A DNA stretch of 14,169 bases from Sphaerochaeta sp. (GTDB taxonomy: Bacteria > Spirochaetota > Spirochaetia > Sphaerochaetales > Sphaerochaetaceae), in assembly GCA_023228445.1 (NCBI GenBank), contig JALOBD010000050.1, positions 1-14,169 of the forward strand, given 5' to 3'. The notes under the pieces were generated by a model. It was not told the DNA's origin. It did no database searches and was given only the letters and a program-made list of their open reading frames with translations. Made by a program: the position numbers and the translations under genes. This document shows positions 5,241 to 12,896 of the stretch, piece by piece (positions within the stretch are counted from its first letter, which is position 1; each line of letters begins with the position of its first letter).

Positions 5241-7037
5241 CTATCTGTCGTTTGATTTTGGGTCGATGGCATCGCGCATGCCGTCGCCCGCCATGTTGAT
5301 GCTCACCGTACAGAGGCTCAGCGCGATGGCCGGGAAGACCCAGCGCCACCAGTACTGGCTCATGACGGTCGAGTCGTTGCAGCCATAGAGCATGTTGCCC
5401 CAGGTGGCGTTGGGCTCGTTGACCCCGAAGCCGAGGTAGGAGAGCGACGACTCATAGAGCATGCACAGCGCAAAGCTGAGGGTGAGGTTGACCAACACCA
5501 CCGTGATGACGTTGGGCAGGATGTGGCGGAAGATGATCTTGATCTCGGTGATGCCCATCGCCTTGGCGGCGGTGACGAACTCCTGCTCCCGGGCGGCGAG
5601 GATCTGGCCGCGCACCAGGCGGGCCAGTGACGGCCAGGAGAGGAGGCCCAAGATCACCATGATCATCGAGATGCGTCCCGTCTCGCTGATCCGGCTGCCG
5701 ATGATGGCGCTGAGGATCATGGCCAACGGGAGGAAGGGGATGGCGTTGACCACCTCGGCTAAGCGCATCAGCAGCATGTCGGTCCGCCCGCCGTAGTAGC
5801 CGGAGAAGGAGCCGAGGATGATGCCGATGATGCCGCTGATGATCACGGCGATGGCCCCGATGGTCAGCGTGACCCGCCCGCCGGTCAAGAGGCGGGTGAA
5901 GAGGTCGCGCCCATACTGATCGGTGCCCATGAGGTACCCCTTCAGTCCCCAGGTAAAGATCTTGCCATCCTTGTCGATGGCGTAGTTCTGGAAGTACGAG
6001 GAGGAGATGGCGACGATGTTCTTGAGCTTCGGCGCCGTGCCCTGGCCGTAGTTGTTCCATCCCCAGCTTGTCACCGTCCCGTCATCGAGGAGGGCGGTAT
6101 AGTGACCCCGTCCTGCACTGATGGCAATCGCCTTGCCCTGGATGTGGGCGGGAATCTGCTGCACGCCGTGGTCCTCACCGCCCCAAACGTAGACGTTCTT
6201 GTCATCGGTCACCGCTGCGGCAGAGCGCTCGGTGACGGCGATGTCCACCACCCTGCCCTGGATCTCGCCGGGGATGTAGGAGAAGGGGGTCTCACGTGAG
6301 GAGAGGACCACTACTTCTTTTTCCCGGGTGGTGGCCATGGCCAGCGAGGTGTTGGCCACCATCTTGGTGAAGGAGCCTTGCCGATCAGCAGGTACCGGAA
6401 TGGTGATGAGGTTGGTGTTGCCCCACACGTGGATGACGCCGCCCTCGGTGAGGGCCATCGAGATCTGGTGGCCGGCGAGGACTTGCACCACACGCTGGGC
6501 CGAGAGGAGGGGTGGAATCGCATTCAGCGTGAAGCGGTCGTTGCCCCAGGTGTGGACACGCCCGTTCGCATCGAGGGCGAGGGCGTGGTCGAGGCCTGCG
6601 GAGACCTGGACGAACTTGGCAGTGGAGGTGGGCAGCTTCTGCTGCTTGGCAGCCAGTGTCCCCCACTGATAGATCTTGCCGTTCACATCGACGCCGACGC
6701 CATAGACCGAGCCGCCGTCGATGGAGACGACCGCGCCGTCCAGCTCCTTTGCATAGCGCATGAACGAGGAGGAGGGCTTGGTGTTCTTTTGTGTCGGATC
6801 CTGGAACTTGATGTCCATGGGGAAGAAGATCGGCATGAGGAAGACGGCGAGGAAGATGGCAGCAAAGATGTAGAGGCCGAGCATGGCGCTCCACTTCTCT
6901 CTGAAGTTGCGCAACATCGTGCGGTAGGGGCTCTGTACCTGCTCCTCCTCAAGGATGGAGAGCGTGGCACTCCGCCGGCCCAGAAAGAGGGTTTTTATCA
7001 CATCACCAAAGGTTGATCCGTAGGTTCGTTTAGTCAT
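5241..7037 (-). CDS. oppC: Oligopeptide ABC transporter permease (OppC/DppC type) with inserted RCC1-like propeller
   Basis: The protein has 598 residues, about twice the usual ~300. The frame of a DppC permease is intact. The first transmembrane helix is at about 50-72. After the insert comes GYLMGTDQYGRDLFTRLL (367-384), the usual entry to the second helix. The cytoplasmic EAA loop is at about 483-510 (REQEFVTAAKAMGITEIKII...RHILPN), and LSYLGFGVNEPNATWGNML follows. Between helices 1 and 2, outside the membrane, residues ~100-365 hold seven RCC1-like repeats. Each has a block like HALALDANGRVHTWG, and the blocks end at about 126, 165, 206, 247, 287, 326 and 364, a regular 38-41 residue period. 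Seven repeats would close one beta-propeller. The fourth lacks the W-G pair. The start is the ATG at 7037 with AGGAG 8 bases upstream; the open frame continues further upstream but there overlaps the permease B gene. The gene starts 11 bases after permease B. Confidence 0.95.
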   Translation of the reverse strand: MTKRTYGSTFGDVIKTLFLGRRSATLSILEEEQVQSPYRTMLRNFREKWSAMLGLYIFAAIFLAVFLMPIFFPMDIKFQDPTQKNTKPSSSFMRYAKELDGAVVSIDGGSVYGVGVDVNGKIYQWGTLAAKQQKLPTSTAKFVQVSAGLDHALALDANGRVHTWGNDRFTLNAIPPLLSAQRVVQVLAGHQISMALTEGGVIHVWGNTNLITIPVPADRQGSFTKMVANTSLAMATTREKEVVVLSSRETPFSYIPGEIQGRVVDIAVTERSAAAVTDDKNVYVWGGEDHGVQQIPAHIQGKAIAISAGRGHYTALLDDGTVTSWGWNNYGQGTAPKLKNIVAISSSYFQNYAIDKDGKIFTWGLKGYLMGTDQYGRDLFTRLLTGGRVTLTIGAIAVIISGIIGIILGSFSGYYGGRTDMLLMRLAEVVNAIPFLPLAMILSAIIGSRISETGRISMIMVILGLLSWPSLARLVRGQILAAREQEFVTAAKAMGITEIKIIFRHILPNVITVVLVNLTLSFALCMLYESSLSYLGFGVNEPNATWGNMLYGCNDSTVMSQYWWRWVFPAIALSLCTVSINMAGDGMRDAIDPKSNDR

Positions 7038-7048
7038 GGCATCATCTC

Positions 7049-8032
7049 CTAATCCAATTTGACACGCGGGTCGGCAAACCCGTAGGAGAGGTCCATGAGC
7101 AGGTTGCCGATGAGGCTGAGTACGAGGTAGAACATCACCATGGCAAGCGAGACGGCGAAGTCCTGCTGGTTGAGTGCGTCGATGATGACCTTTCCCATGC
7201 CGTTCCACAGGAAGGTGCGCTCGATAACGACCGATCCACTGAAGATCGATATGAACCAGCCGGTCATGATGGTGATGAAGGGGATGAGGGCGTTGCGGAA
7301 GGCGTGGGAGTAGATGACCACCTTCTCAGAGAGCCCCTTGGAGCGGGCGGTGCGGATGTAATCCATCCTCAGCGCCTCGATCATGGTGGCGCGCACGTAG
7401 CGCGTCAGACCGCCGAGGGAGGTGAAGACCATCACCGAGAGCGGCAGGGCCATATGGTAGAGTTTGTCGAAGAACATGCGCAGGGTGCTGCCCTTCAAGG
7501 CTGGTGTCTGCACCCCACTGATGGGGAAGATGGGCATCTTCACGGCAAAGAGGAAGATGAAGAGCAGGGCGATGACGAAGAACGGCAGGCTGTAGCCGAT
7601 GATGGTGACTACCTGCACGACGTTGTCGAAGCGGGTTCCCCGCCTCACCGCCGTGGCGATGCCGAGCGGGATGGTGATGGCGAAGACGGGAATCAACGAC
7701 CAGACGTTGAGCATGATGGTGTTCTTCATCGGAACGCCGATCATCTGCCTGACGGGCATCTTGTAGGTCAACGAGTAGCCGAAGTCCCCCTTGATGGTGT
7801 TGAAGAGCCAGGTGAAGTACTGTACGACCACCGGCTTGTCGAGGCCGAGGCGACGTACCGCATCCTGGTAGCGGGCCTCATACTCATCGGGCTTCATGCT
7901 CGCCTTGTTCCCCTCCAGCATCATCCTTGCCGGATCTCCGGGGACGGACTTGTAGAGGGCGAAGAGCAGTACCGATGCAACCAAAAAGACGACCACGATG
8001 TAGACCAGGCGTCTGAGAACATACTTGAACAT
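7049..8032 (-). CDS. oppB: Oligopeptide ABC transporter permease (OppB/DppB type)
   Basis: The protein has 327 residues, normal for the family. It forms the membrane channel with permease C. Family marks are the N-terminal helix followed by SVPGDPA (29-35), LGLDKPVVVQY (62-72), GDFGYSL (82-88), the EAA loop at about 217-254 (MIEALRMDYIRTARSKGLSE...HAFRNALIP) and the C-terminal DPRVKLD. About six hydrophobic helices are visible. It has no unusual insertion, unlike permease C. The ribosome binding site AAGGA (8042-8046) is 9 bases upstream of the ATG and directly abuts a hairpin (8046-8062). Folding there could therefore limit translation of the permease relative to the binding protein. Confidence 0.95.
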   Translation of the reverse strand: MFKYVLRRLVYIVVVFLVASVLLFALYKSVPGDPARMMLEGNKASMKPDEYEARYQDAVRRLGLDKPVVVQYFTWLFNTIKGDFGYSLTYKMPVRQMIGVPMKNTIMLNVWSLIPVFAITIPLGIATAVRRGTRFDNVVQVVTIIGYSLPFFVIALLFIFLFAVKMPIFPISGVQTPALKGSTLRMFFDKLYHMALPLSVMVFTSLGGLTRYVRATMIEALRMDYIRTARSKGLSEKVVIYSHAFRNALIPFITIMTGWFISIFSGSVVIERTFLWNGMGKVIIDALNQQDFAVSLAMVMFYLVLSLIGNLLMDLSYGFADPRVKLD

Positions 8033-8045
8033 GGCGATGATTCCT

Positions 8046-8091
8046 TAGGCAATGATTGCCTAGGGCTGCAGGTTCACTGCAGACCCTAGGC
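8046..8091 (-). promoter_or_regulatory. Overlapping hairpins between binding-protein and permease genes
   Basis: In the mRNA the first hairpin (8091 to 8058) pairs GCCTAGGG and CTGCAG with CTGCAG and CCCTAGGC, 14 base pairs with one bulged base and a 5-base loop. The second (8062 to 8046) pairs TAGGCAAT with ATTGCCTA around a single base. They share bases 8058-8062, so only one can fold completely at a time. No U-tract follows, so this is not a classic terminator. Hairpins at this place in binding-protein operons commonly protect the upstream mRNA and lower permease expression. Here the second hairpin also touches the oppB ribosome binding site. Confidence 0.65.
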
Positions 8092-8121
8092 GAGTACATC
8101 CACTGTCAACAACGCACCGCG

Positions 8122-9951
8122 TTATTTGACATCGGCGCGGAGGATGGCGTAGCGGAAGTCCCACGTTGAGGAGGAATCGTAGCCAACAATCCGTGGATTG
8201 AAGAAGTCGTGGTAGATGTCCGAGTAGAGGGGGATGTCCGGAAGCAGGTAGTTCCAACGCTTCTCAAAGCGGATCCACTTCTCTGCCCAGCCCTTCAGAT
8301 CCTGCGGGTCGGTGCGCTTCATGTCAAGCGAGATGGCCTCAAGCTCCTTGTCCGCGATGAAGTTGGTGTTGTAGACACCAAAGTACTCGGGATCGGTGGA
8401 GTAGTAGTACCAGTACGCCTGGGTGGTTGCAAAGCCGGTTCCGAGGTTGAACATGCCGTAGACGGGCTTGTCGATGCCATCTTTGTAGAGGTGGTCGAGC
8501 AGCACGGCAAAGTCAACGGTGGTGCCGTTGATCTGCATGCCGATCTTCCTGACCTCGGGGACGAGCATCGTGCTGATCAAGTCGGAGACGGGGTTGTTGG
8601 CGGTGTTGGCCCACTCGATGATGAGCGGCATCAACGCGCCGTCGACCCGCTTGTAGCGGATGGAATCCACGCCCTTCTGGAAGGCTCTGCCGTCCTTGTT
8701 GAGGGTCCAACCATCGGCGACCAGCTCCTCTTCGGCCTTCTGCAGGTTATACTGATAGGCGTTGAGCTCGCGGTCGAGGCGCTCGGCGTTCTCTACGTAC
8801 TCCCACATCGAGGCCCCGTAGTAGCCGTTGACGATGATGCCATAACCGCCGGTGTACTGGCGGGCAAACTCGTTGCGGTCGAGGCTGTAGGCGATTGCGC
8901 GCCGCACGGCGTCGAACTGGGTCGGCCCGAAGTCACAGGCAAAGGCAATCTTGCCGTAGCCGTAACGGGGGTAGGAGGCGAAGTCGACGATGCCTGCATC
9001 GTGAAGGTCGAGACCACGGGTGATCTGATCTCCGCCGCTGATGCCCTGCAGCATGTCGATGGCGCCGGTCCTCAGCTCATCCATCTGCGTTGCCGTGTTG
9101 GTCAGCTTGATGATCAAGCGGTAGATGGAGCCCTTGGCTCCGTCGTACATGCCGAGGAAGCGGGGGTTGAGCACCACACTGGCCGTCGAGTCGGCTGGAT
9201 TGAAGTCCTCAAACTGGTAGGGGCCACTGGTCACCAACGGGCGATAGCGGTAGCCGGTGTTGGGGGTGAGCAACGTCTGGCGAAGCAGGTCGGCGGTGAA
9301 AGCCGCTGAGAGCGAGGCACCCTTTGCTGAATCGATGACATCGACGCCCGGGGCGATGACATGCATCGGATACGGTCCGACGCTGACCAAAGAGAGGTCA
9401 AAGAAGTACGGCAGCTCCTCAGCCTTGATGGTGATGGAGAAGGAGTAGTCACCCAAGAGACGGATGCCAGCAAACTCGGCGCTCTTGCCTTCGTGGTAAG
9501 CTTCGTAGCCTACATACTCGGGGCCACTGCTATACTGAGCACCAATTTCGGTGACCTGCGGAGACGCAGCGTACAGGATGGCGAAGACATAGTCCTTGGC
9601 GGTGATCTTCGTCCCATCGTTGTAGACGAGGTTGTTGGCCAGGTTGAAGGTGTAGGTCTTCGTACCATCAGCGTTGTCAACCGCGGTATAGGACTTCACT
9701 GCAGTCGGGTTGATCGCATAGCGTCCTTCCTTGGTCCACTCCACCGTCGAGTAGCCACTCATCAATGCCTTGAGGTAGGCGTTGGTGGCACTGTTGGTCC
9801 AGCCGTCAAAAAAGTCGGCGTTGACCTGAGTAGAGGATCCCAGGATAACCTGAGTCTCTACCTTGGCTGCCGGCTCGGCGACGCCCATTGCAAAGGCGCT
9901 GGCCGAGAAGACCGCCACGATGAGAAACAGAACAAACAGTTTCTTGCTCAT
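8122..9951 (-). CDS. ABC transporter solute-binding protein, family 5 (OppA/DppA type)
   Basis: The protein has 609 residues and is exported. A signal peptide with basic MSKK, hydrophobic core and cleavage predicted after AFA (about 21/22) starts it. No lipobox is present, so it is soluble in the periplasm. Family 5 features are seen: YTFNLANNLVYNDGTKITAK with the D-G and A-K-D pattern (100-120), GPYQFEDF, and the region of VRRAIAYSLDRNEFA. It is somewhat longer than typical OppA (about 540). The family binds peptides, nickel-chelates, sugars or other solutes, and the ligand cannot be read from the sequence. The ATG at 9951 has AAAGGAG 9 bases upstream; an ATG at 9957 is only 3 bases from that site and is less likely. 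It is the first gene of the operon and feeds permeases B and C. Confidence 0.92.
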   Translation of the reverse strand: MSKKLFVLFLIVAVFSASAFAMGVAEPAAKVETQVILGSSTQVNADFFDGWTNSATNAYLKALMSGYSTVEWTKEGRYAINPTAVKSYTAVDNADGTKTYTFNLANNLVYNDGTKITAKDYVFAILYAASPQVTEIGAQYSSGPEYVGYEAYHEGKSAEFAGIRLLGDYSFSITIKAEELPYFFDLSLVSVGPYPMHVIAPGVDVIDSAKGASLSAAFTADLLRQTLLTPNTGYRYRPLVTSGPYQFEDFNPADSTASVVLNPRFLGMYDGAKGSIYRLIIKLTNTATQMDELRTGAIDMLQGISGGDQITRGLDLHDAGIVDFASYPRYGYGKIAFACDFGPTQFDAVRRAIAYSLDRNEFARQYTGGYGIIVNGYYGASMWEYVENAERLDRELNAYQYNLQKAEEELVADGWTLNKDGRAFQKGVDSIRYKRVDGALMPLIIEWANTANNPVSDLISTMLVPEVRKIGMQINGTTVDFAVLLDHLYKDGIDKPVYGMFNLGTGFATTQAYWYYYSTDPEYFGVYNTNFIADKELEAISLDMKRTDPQDLKGWAEKWIRFEKRWNYLLPDIPLYSDIYHDFFNPRIVGYDSSSTWDFRYAILRADVK

Positions 9952-9983
9952 GATCATAATCTCCTTTGATATCCAATAATCTC

Positions 9984-10000
9984 TGCTCGCATGGCGAGCA
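9984..10000 (-). promoter_or_regulatory. 5' UTR hairpin of the transporter operon
   Basis: TGCTCGC and GCGAGCA form a perfect 7-bp stem around a 3-base loop. It lies 33 bases upstream of the binding-protein start and within a few bases of the predicted transcript 5' end (near 10003). A stem at the very 5' end usually shields mRNA from decay. An operator role is the alternative. Confidence 0.45.
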
Positions 10001-10010
10001 TGTACTTCAC

Positions 10011-10039
10011 AGTGTAGACAAAAAACCCGAGCGTGTCAC
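10011..10039 (-). promoter_or_regulatory. Likely promoter of the transporter operon
   Basis: On the minus strand GTGACA (10039 to 10034, five of six consensus bases) is followed by exactly 17 bases and TACACT (10016 to 10011, four of six). Transcription would start near 10003, giving a 5' UTR of about 50 bases. The spacer contains the T-run of the putative suf terminator, so end and start signals are interleaved. Confidence 0.4.
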
Positions 10040-10041
10040 TC
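10020..10041 (-). terminator. Possible intrinsic terminator of the suf operon
   Basis: In the minus-strand RNA, GAGUG (10041 to 10037) pairs with CGCUC (10033 to 10029) around a 3-base loop. GGG and six U follow (down to 10020). The stem is only 5 bp with one G-U pair, extendable by two more wobble pairs. It lies about 125 bases after the sufU stop. The stem may be too weak to end transcription fully, so some suf transcripts could read into the transporter operon. Confidence 0.4.
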
Positions 10042-10165
10042 AATTTTTCCTTGATTAGGGGAATCAGCGCACAAATCAATGGGTTGTAATACCTTATCAT
10101 GGAAAAATACAATATACATCAATGCAATACGGCGCATTCCAAACCTCTTTGCCATCGTCTGGTCA

Positions 10166-10600
10166 TCAAGGCGACGCATTCTGCAACGCAACTTGAAGCG
10201 TATGCCAAGCCATGGTGGCACATTTGACACGAGCCGGCATCCGGGATATCCCTGAGAACGCGACCGCTTCATCCAGCTCCTCCAACTCCTCTCTAGTCAG
10301 GGATTCAGAGCCGATCATACGAAAGAACAGGTGGCACAGCTCGCTGGCTTTTGCTACTGTGGCACCCCGGATCAAATCGATCATGATGGAGACTGATGCC
10401 TCCGAAATGGCGCACCCCACCCCGGTATACGCCGCGTCCTCAATGATGCCGTCCTTCAGGGTGAGGGAGAGCACGATCTCATCACCACAACTGGGATTCT
10501 TGCCCGGTACGGTGACGGTGGGATCGCAGAGCGTACGCTTGTTGTGGCGGGAGCGGTTGTGGTCCCTGATCACCTGGGAGTACAGGTCGCTAAGTTCCAA
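10166..10600 (-). CDS. sufU: SufU iron-sulfur cluster assembly sulfurtransferase
   Basis: The protein has 144 residues. SufU takes persulfide sulfur from SufS and passes it toward the SufBCD scaffold. It is a zinc protein, and the zinc ligands of the family are all here: C38 and D40 in NPSCGDE, C63 in GVGCAISEAS, and C127 in RVKCATMAW (numbering from the TTG start). The N-terminal ELSDLYSQVIRDHNRSRHNK matches the family's LY-x-VI-x-DH start. TTG at 10600 is chosen because GGGAGG (10610-10615) is 9 bases upstream. An ATG at 10633 would add 11 residues unlike SufU and has no ribosome binding site; TTG at 10606 is too close to the site. The start overlaps the end of sufS by 11 bases. The zinc ligands mark it as the SufU type rather than an IscU scaffold. 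Confidence 0.93.
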   Translation of the reverse strand: MELSDLYSQVIRDHNRSRHNKRTLCDPTVTVPGKNPSCGDEIVLSLTLKDGIIEDAAYTGVGCAISEASVSIMIDLIRGATVAKASELCHLFFRMIGSESLTREELEELDEAVAFSGISRMPARVKCATMAWHTLQVALQNASP

Positions 10601-11822
10601 GGCCAAGCACCTCCCGTACGGTGGACAGCCCATCGGCCAAGCGGCGGATGTCCTCTTCGGTATTGTACAAGTAGAGGCTCATGCGACAGGTGGCGTTCAC
10701 GCCCAGATGAGCCATCAGCGGTTGGGCGCAGTGGTGACCGGCCCGCACCGCCACTGCGTGTGAGGCGAGGATGGTGGCCGTATCGTGGGGGTGCACCCCG
10801 GCGATGTTGAAGGAGATGATTCCGGTGCGATTTGCAGCATCCCCTGTCGAGTACAGCACAATGTGTGGGACAGCAGCGAGCGTCTTGAGGGCATACTCCA
10901 TCAGGCGGTGCTCGATCGCTTGGACGCGCTCCATGCCCACCGCCTCCAGGTAGTCGATCGCCGCACCCAGGCCGATGATGCCCTCGCTGTTTTGGGTGCC
11001 GGCCTCAAACTTCATGGGGGCGTCGAGAAAACGCACGCGCTGCTCACGTACCTCCTCAACGATGCCCCCTCCCACCCGGGCCGGCTCCATCTGCTTCAGC
11101 AGATCCTTCTTCCCATACAACACCCCGACCCCCGCCGGAGCGAGCATCTTGTGGGCGGTGAACACCATGAAATCCACGTCCAGATCTTGGACATCCACCG
11201 GGATGTGGGGCACGCTCTGGGTGGCATCCAAGAGGAGGGTCGCCCCCACCGCATGCGCCATGGCAGCGATCTCTCGGATCGCATTGATGCCCCCCAGCAC
11301 GTTGGACACGTGGGTGATGGCAACGATTTTGGTGTGGCTTGTCAGCTTTGCAGCCAGCTCCTCCAACCGGATGCACCCCAGACGGTCGACCGAAAGGTAG
11401 ACAAGCGCTGCGCCCTTGTTGGCGGCCAGCCGCTGCCACGGCAAGAGGTTGGAGTGGTGTTCGGCCACCGAGATCAGAATCTCATCGCCCGGGCCCACGA
11501 CCTGCTCTCCATAGCTTTGGGCCACTTGGTTGATGCCATCGGTCGCACCGAAGGTGAAGACGATGTGTTCGGGGTCGGGCGCACCGATGAACTGTGCGAC
11601 CTTGGAACGAACACTCTCGAACGCCTCGGTCACCTGCATGGCGATGGCATACGCCCCGCGGTGGGGGTTTGCGTTGTAGCGCTCGTAATAGGTGCGTACC
11701 GCGTCAATGACCTGCCGTGGCTTTTGGGTGGTGGCCGCATTGTCAAGGTACGCCACTTTGACACCGGTGGCATCGGTGTGGAGCAACAGCGGAAAGTCTT
11801 CCTTATAGTCAGTGTGCATCAT
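10590..11822 (-). CDS. sufS: SufS cysteine desulfurase
   Basis: The protein has 410 residues, the usual length. It is a PLP enzyme that converts cysteine to alanine and holds the sulfur as a persulfide. Numbering from the ATG at 11822: the PLP-binding lysine is K225 in FTAHKMLAP, the PLP-stacking histidine lies in AEHHSNLLPW (about 122-123), the cofactor aspartate is D199 in LLLDATQSVPH with Q202, and the catalytic cysteine is C365 in RAGHHCAQP. The start at 11822 has GGGAGG 6 bases upstream (11829-11834), and a second ATG follows immediately. Upstream residues in the open frame overlap sufD and are not SufS-like. The start overlaps the sufD end by 14 bases. It works with SufU, encoded directly downstream. 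Confidence 0.96.
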   Translation of the reverse strand: MMHTDYKEDFPLLLHTDATGVKVAYLDNAATTQKPRQVIDAVRTYYERYNANPHRGAYAIAMQVTEAFESVRSKVAQFIGAPDPEHIVFTFGATDGINQVAQSYGEQVVGPGDEILISVAEHHSNLLPWQRLAANKGAALVYLSVDRLGCIRLEELAAKLTSHTKIVAITHVSNVLGGINAIREIAAMAHAVGATLLLDATQSVPHIPVDVQDLDVDFMVFTAHKMLAPAGVGVLYGKKDLLKQMEPARVGGGIVEEVREQRVRFLDAPMKFEAGTQNSEGIIGLGAAIDYLEAVGMERVQAIEHRLMEYALKTLAAVPHIVLYSTGDAANRTGIISFNIAGVHPHDTATILASHAVAVRAGHHCAQPLMAHLGVNATCRMSLYLYNTEEDIRRLADGLSTVREVLGLGT

Positions 11823-12885
11823 CGAATGCCTCCCGGATTCTCTGTCGCACCTCACCTCTGAGATCGATTGTGGGCAGCAAGTCCACCAACGGGGTGAAGG
11901 AGGCCTCCACCATCACGCGCATCGCCTCTTGCCGACTCAACCCCCGGCTCATGAGGTAGTGGAGCTTGAGCGGGTCGAGCCTGCCGGTTGAGGTGGCGTG
12001 GGCTCCCTCCACGTTGTCTTCACCACAGAGCAAGAGGGGAATGGATCGATTGATGGCCCGGTCACTGAGGGCGAGCACTGTCTCCTCCTCCCGCCCCTTT
12101 GCCCCATCGGCGCCACGGATGAAGTCCAGGGTGCTCTTCATCGTCTTGCTGGCGGCCCCGGCAAGCGCGCCGCGGCAGATGATGCGCCCTTCTCCTCCCC
12201 GACCGCGCAGTTCCAGCCGGTAATCGAAGTCCTGGATGCACCCGTCACGGGCAAGGTACATCCCATCGATGCCCCCGCGGCTCTCCTCTCCCGCAAGCGA
12301 GATATTGGCGCTGCCGACCACCTGGGCACCTCCCAGCTCACAGAAGAGAACGCTGCCGTCGCCACGCTCCCCTACGGTGATGGCCGTGCCATCCACATGA
12401 GTATCGCTGTCGCCCAGCTCCTGGATCTTGATGAGGCGCACCACAGCACCCTCCTCCGCCCACACTGCGGCAAAGCCGCCATGGAAGCAGGCTGTCTGCC
12501 CCCTTCTGCGGTAGCGTACCACCACGGTGGCTTGACTGTCCGCCTCACCATGGATCTCAAGGTGATCGATGAGGACGGGCGACTCCTCATCGAGCACAAA
12601 ATCGAGCACGATGGGCGTGTCGCACCGCACCCCTCTGCCGATGGTGAGGCTGAGCGCCCAGTTTTGATGTGTCGTCACGAATGAGCGCAGACGCTCCAGG
12701 TCAGCGGGGAGGTTGGGTATCTCTGTGGAGGCGAAGAAGTGGCGCTGGATCAGTGGTTCGGCTGCTGTCAATTCACCGCCGTGATACGCCAGGTTGAGGT
12801 TGGCATCGATCTTCACGCTCGTCTCGTTCATGGAGAGCCAGCGCCAAGTGGGGATCTGGATTTGGTTGATCTGTGTCAGTGTCAT
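11809..12885 (-). CDS. sufD: SufD, Fe-S cluster scaffold subunit
   Basis: The protein has 358 residues, shorter than the roughly 420-440 of E. coli or Bacillus SufD, mainly in the N-terminal part. SufD forms a heterodimer with SufB, with SufC as ATPase, and this complex builds the cluster. The C-terminal beta-helix and tail are typical: GRIICRGALAGAASKTMKST, LLLCGEDNVEGAHATSTGRLD, LHYLMSRGLSRQEAMRVMVE. The histidine in EGAHATS (H296) corresponds to H360 of E. coli SufD, a residue needed for cluster assembly. The start MTLTQINQ at 12885 has GGGAGGG 4 bases upstream. An ATG at 12900 overlaps the sufB stop as ATGA but lacks a ribosome binding site, and would add 5 residues. Confidence 0.92.
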   Translation of the reverse strand: MTLTQINQIQIPTWRWLSMNETSVKIDANLNLAYHGGELTAAEPLIQRHFFASTEIPNLPADLERLRSFVTTHQNWALSLTIGRGVRCDTPIVLDFVLDEESPVLIDHLEIHGEADSQATVVVRYRRRGQTACFHGGFAAVWAEEGAVVRLIKIQELGDSDTHVDGTAITVGERGDGSVLFCELGGAQVVGSANISLAGEESRGGIDGMYLARDGCIQDFDYRLELRGRGGEGRIICRGALAGAASKTMKSTLDFIRGADGAKGREEETVLALSDRAINRSIPLLLCGEDNVEGAHATSTGRLDPLKLHYLMSRGLSRQEAMRVMVEASFTPLVDLLPTIDLRGEVRQRIREAFDDAH

Positions 12886-12896
12886 CGCGCCCTCCC

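Noticed and set aside
7038..7208. Longer N-terminus for the permease C gene (57 extra residues)
   Set aside because: The extension overlaps permease B coding sequence and is rich in R, H and P in an unnatural way. The ATG at 7037 has a good ribosome binding site.
8209..9309. 366-residue plus-strand open frame opposite the binding protein
   Set aside because: It is rich in V, G, D and H as expected from antisense of GC-biased codons. The minus strand has a signal peptide and family 5 motifs.
10086..10112. Promoter-like TTGTAT...TATTAC on the minus strand
   Set aside because: Spacing is only 15 bases, and transcripts would meet the putative terminator at 10041-10020 before reaching the transporter operon.
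10036..10176. Possible 47-residue gene (MRRLDDQTMAKRFG...) on the minus strand after sufU
   Set aside because: It overlaps the sufU end, has no ribosome binding site and does not resemble a known protein. Its stop lies in the putative terminator hairpin. It is more likely an open frame by chance.
10785..11861. 358-residue plus-strand open frame opposite sufS
   Set aside because: SufS active-site residues are all present in the minus-strand frame, and this frame shows no domain.
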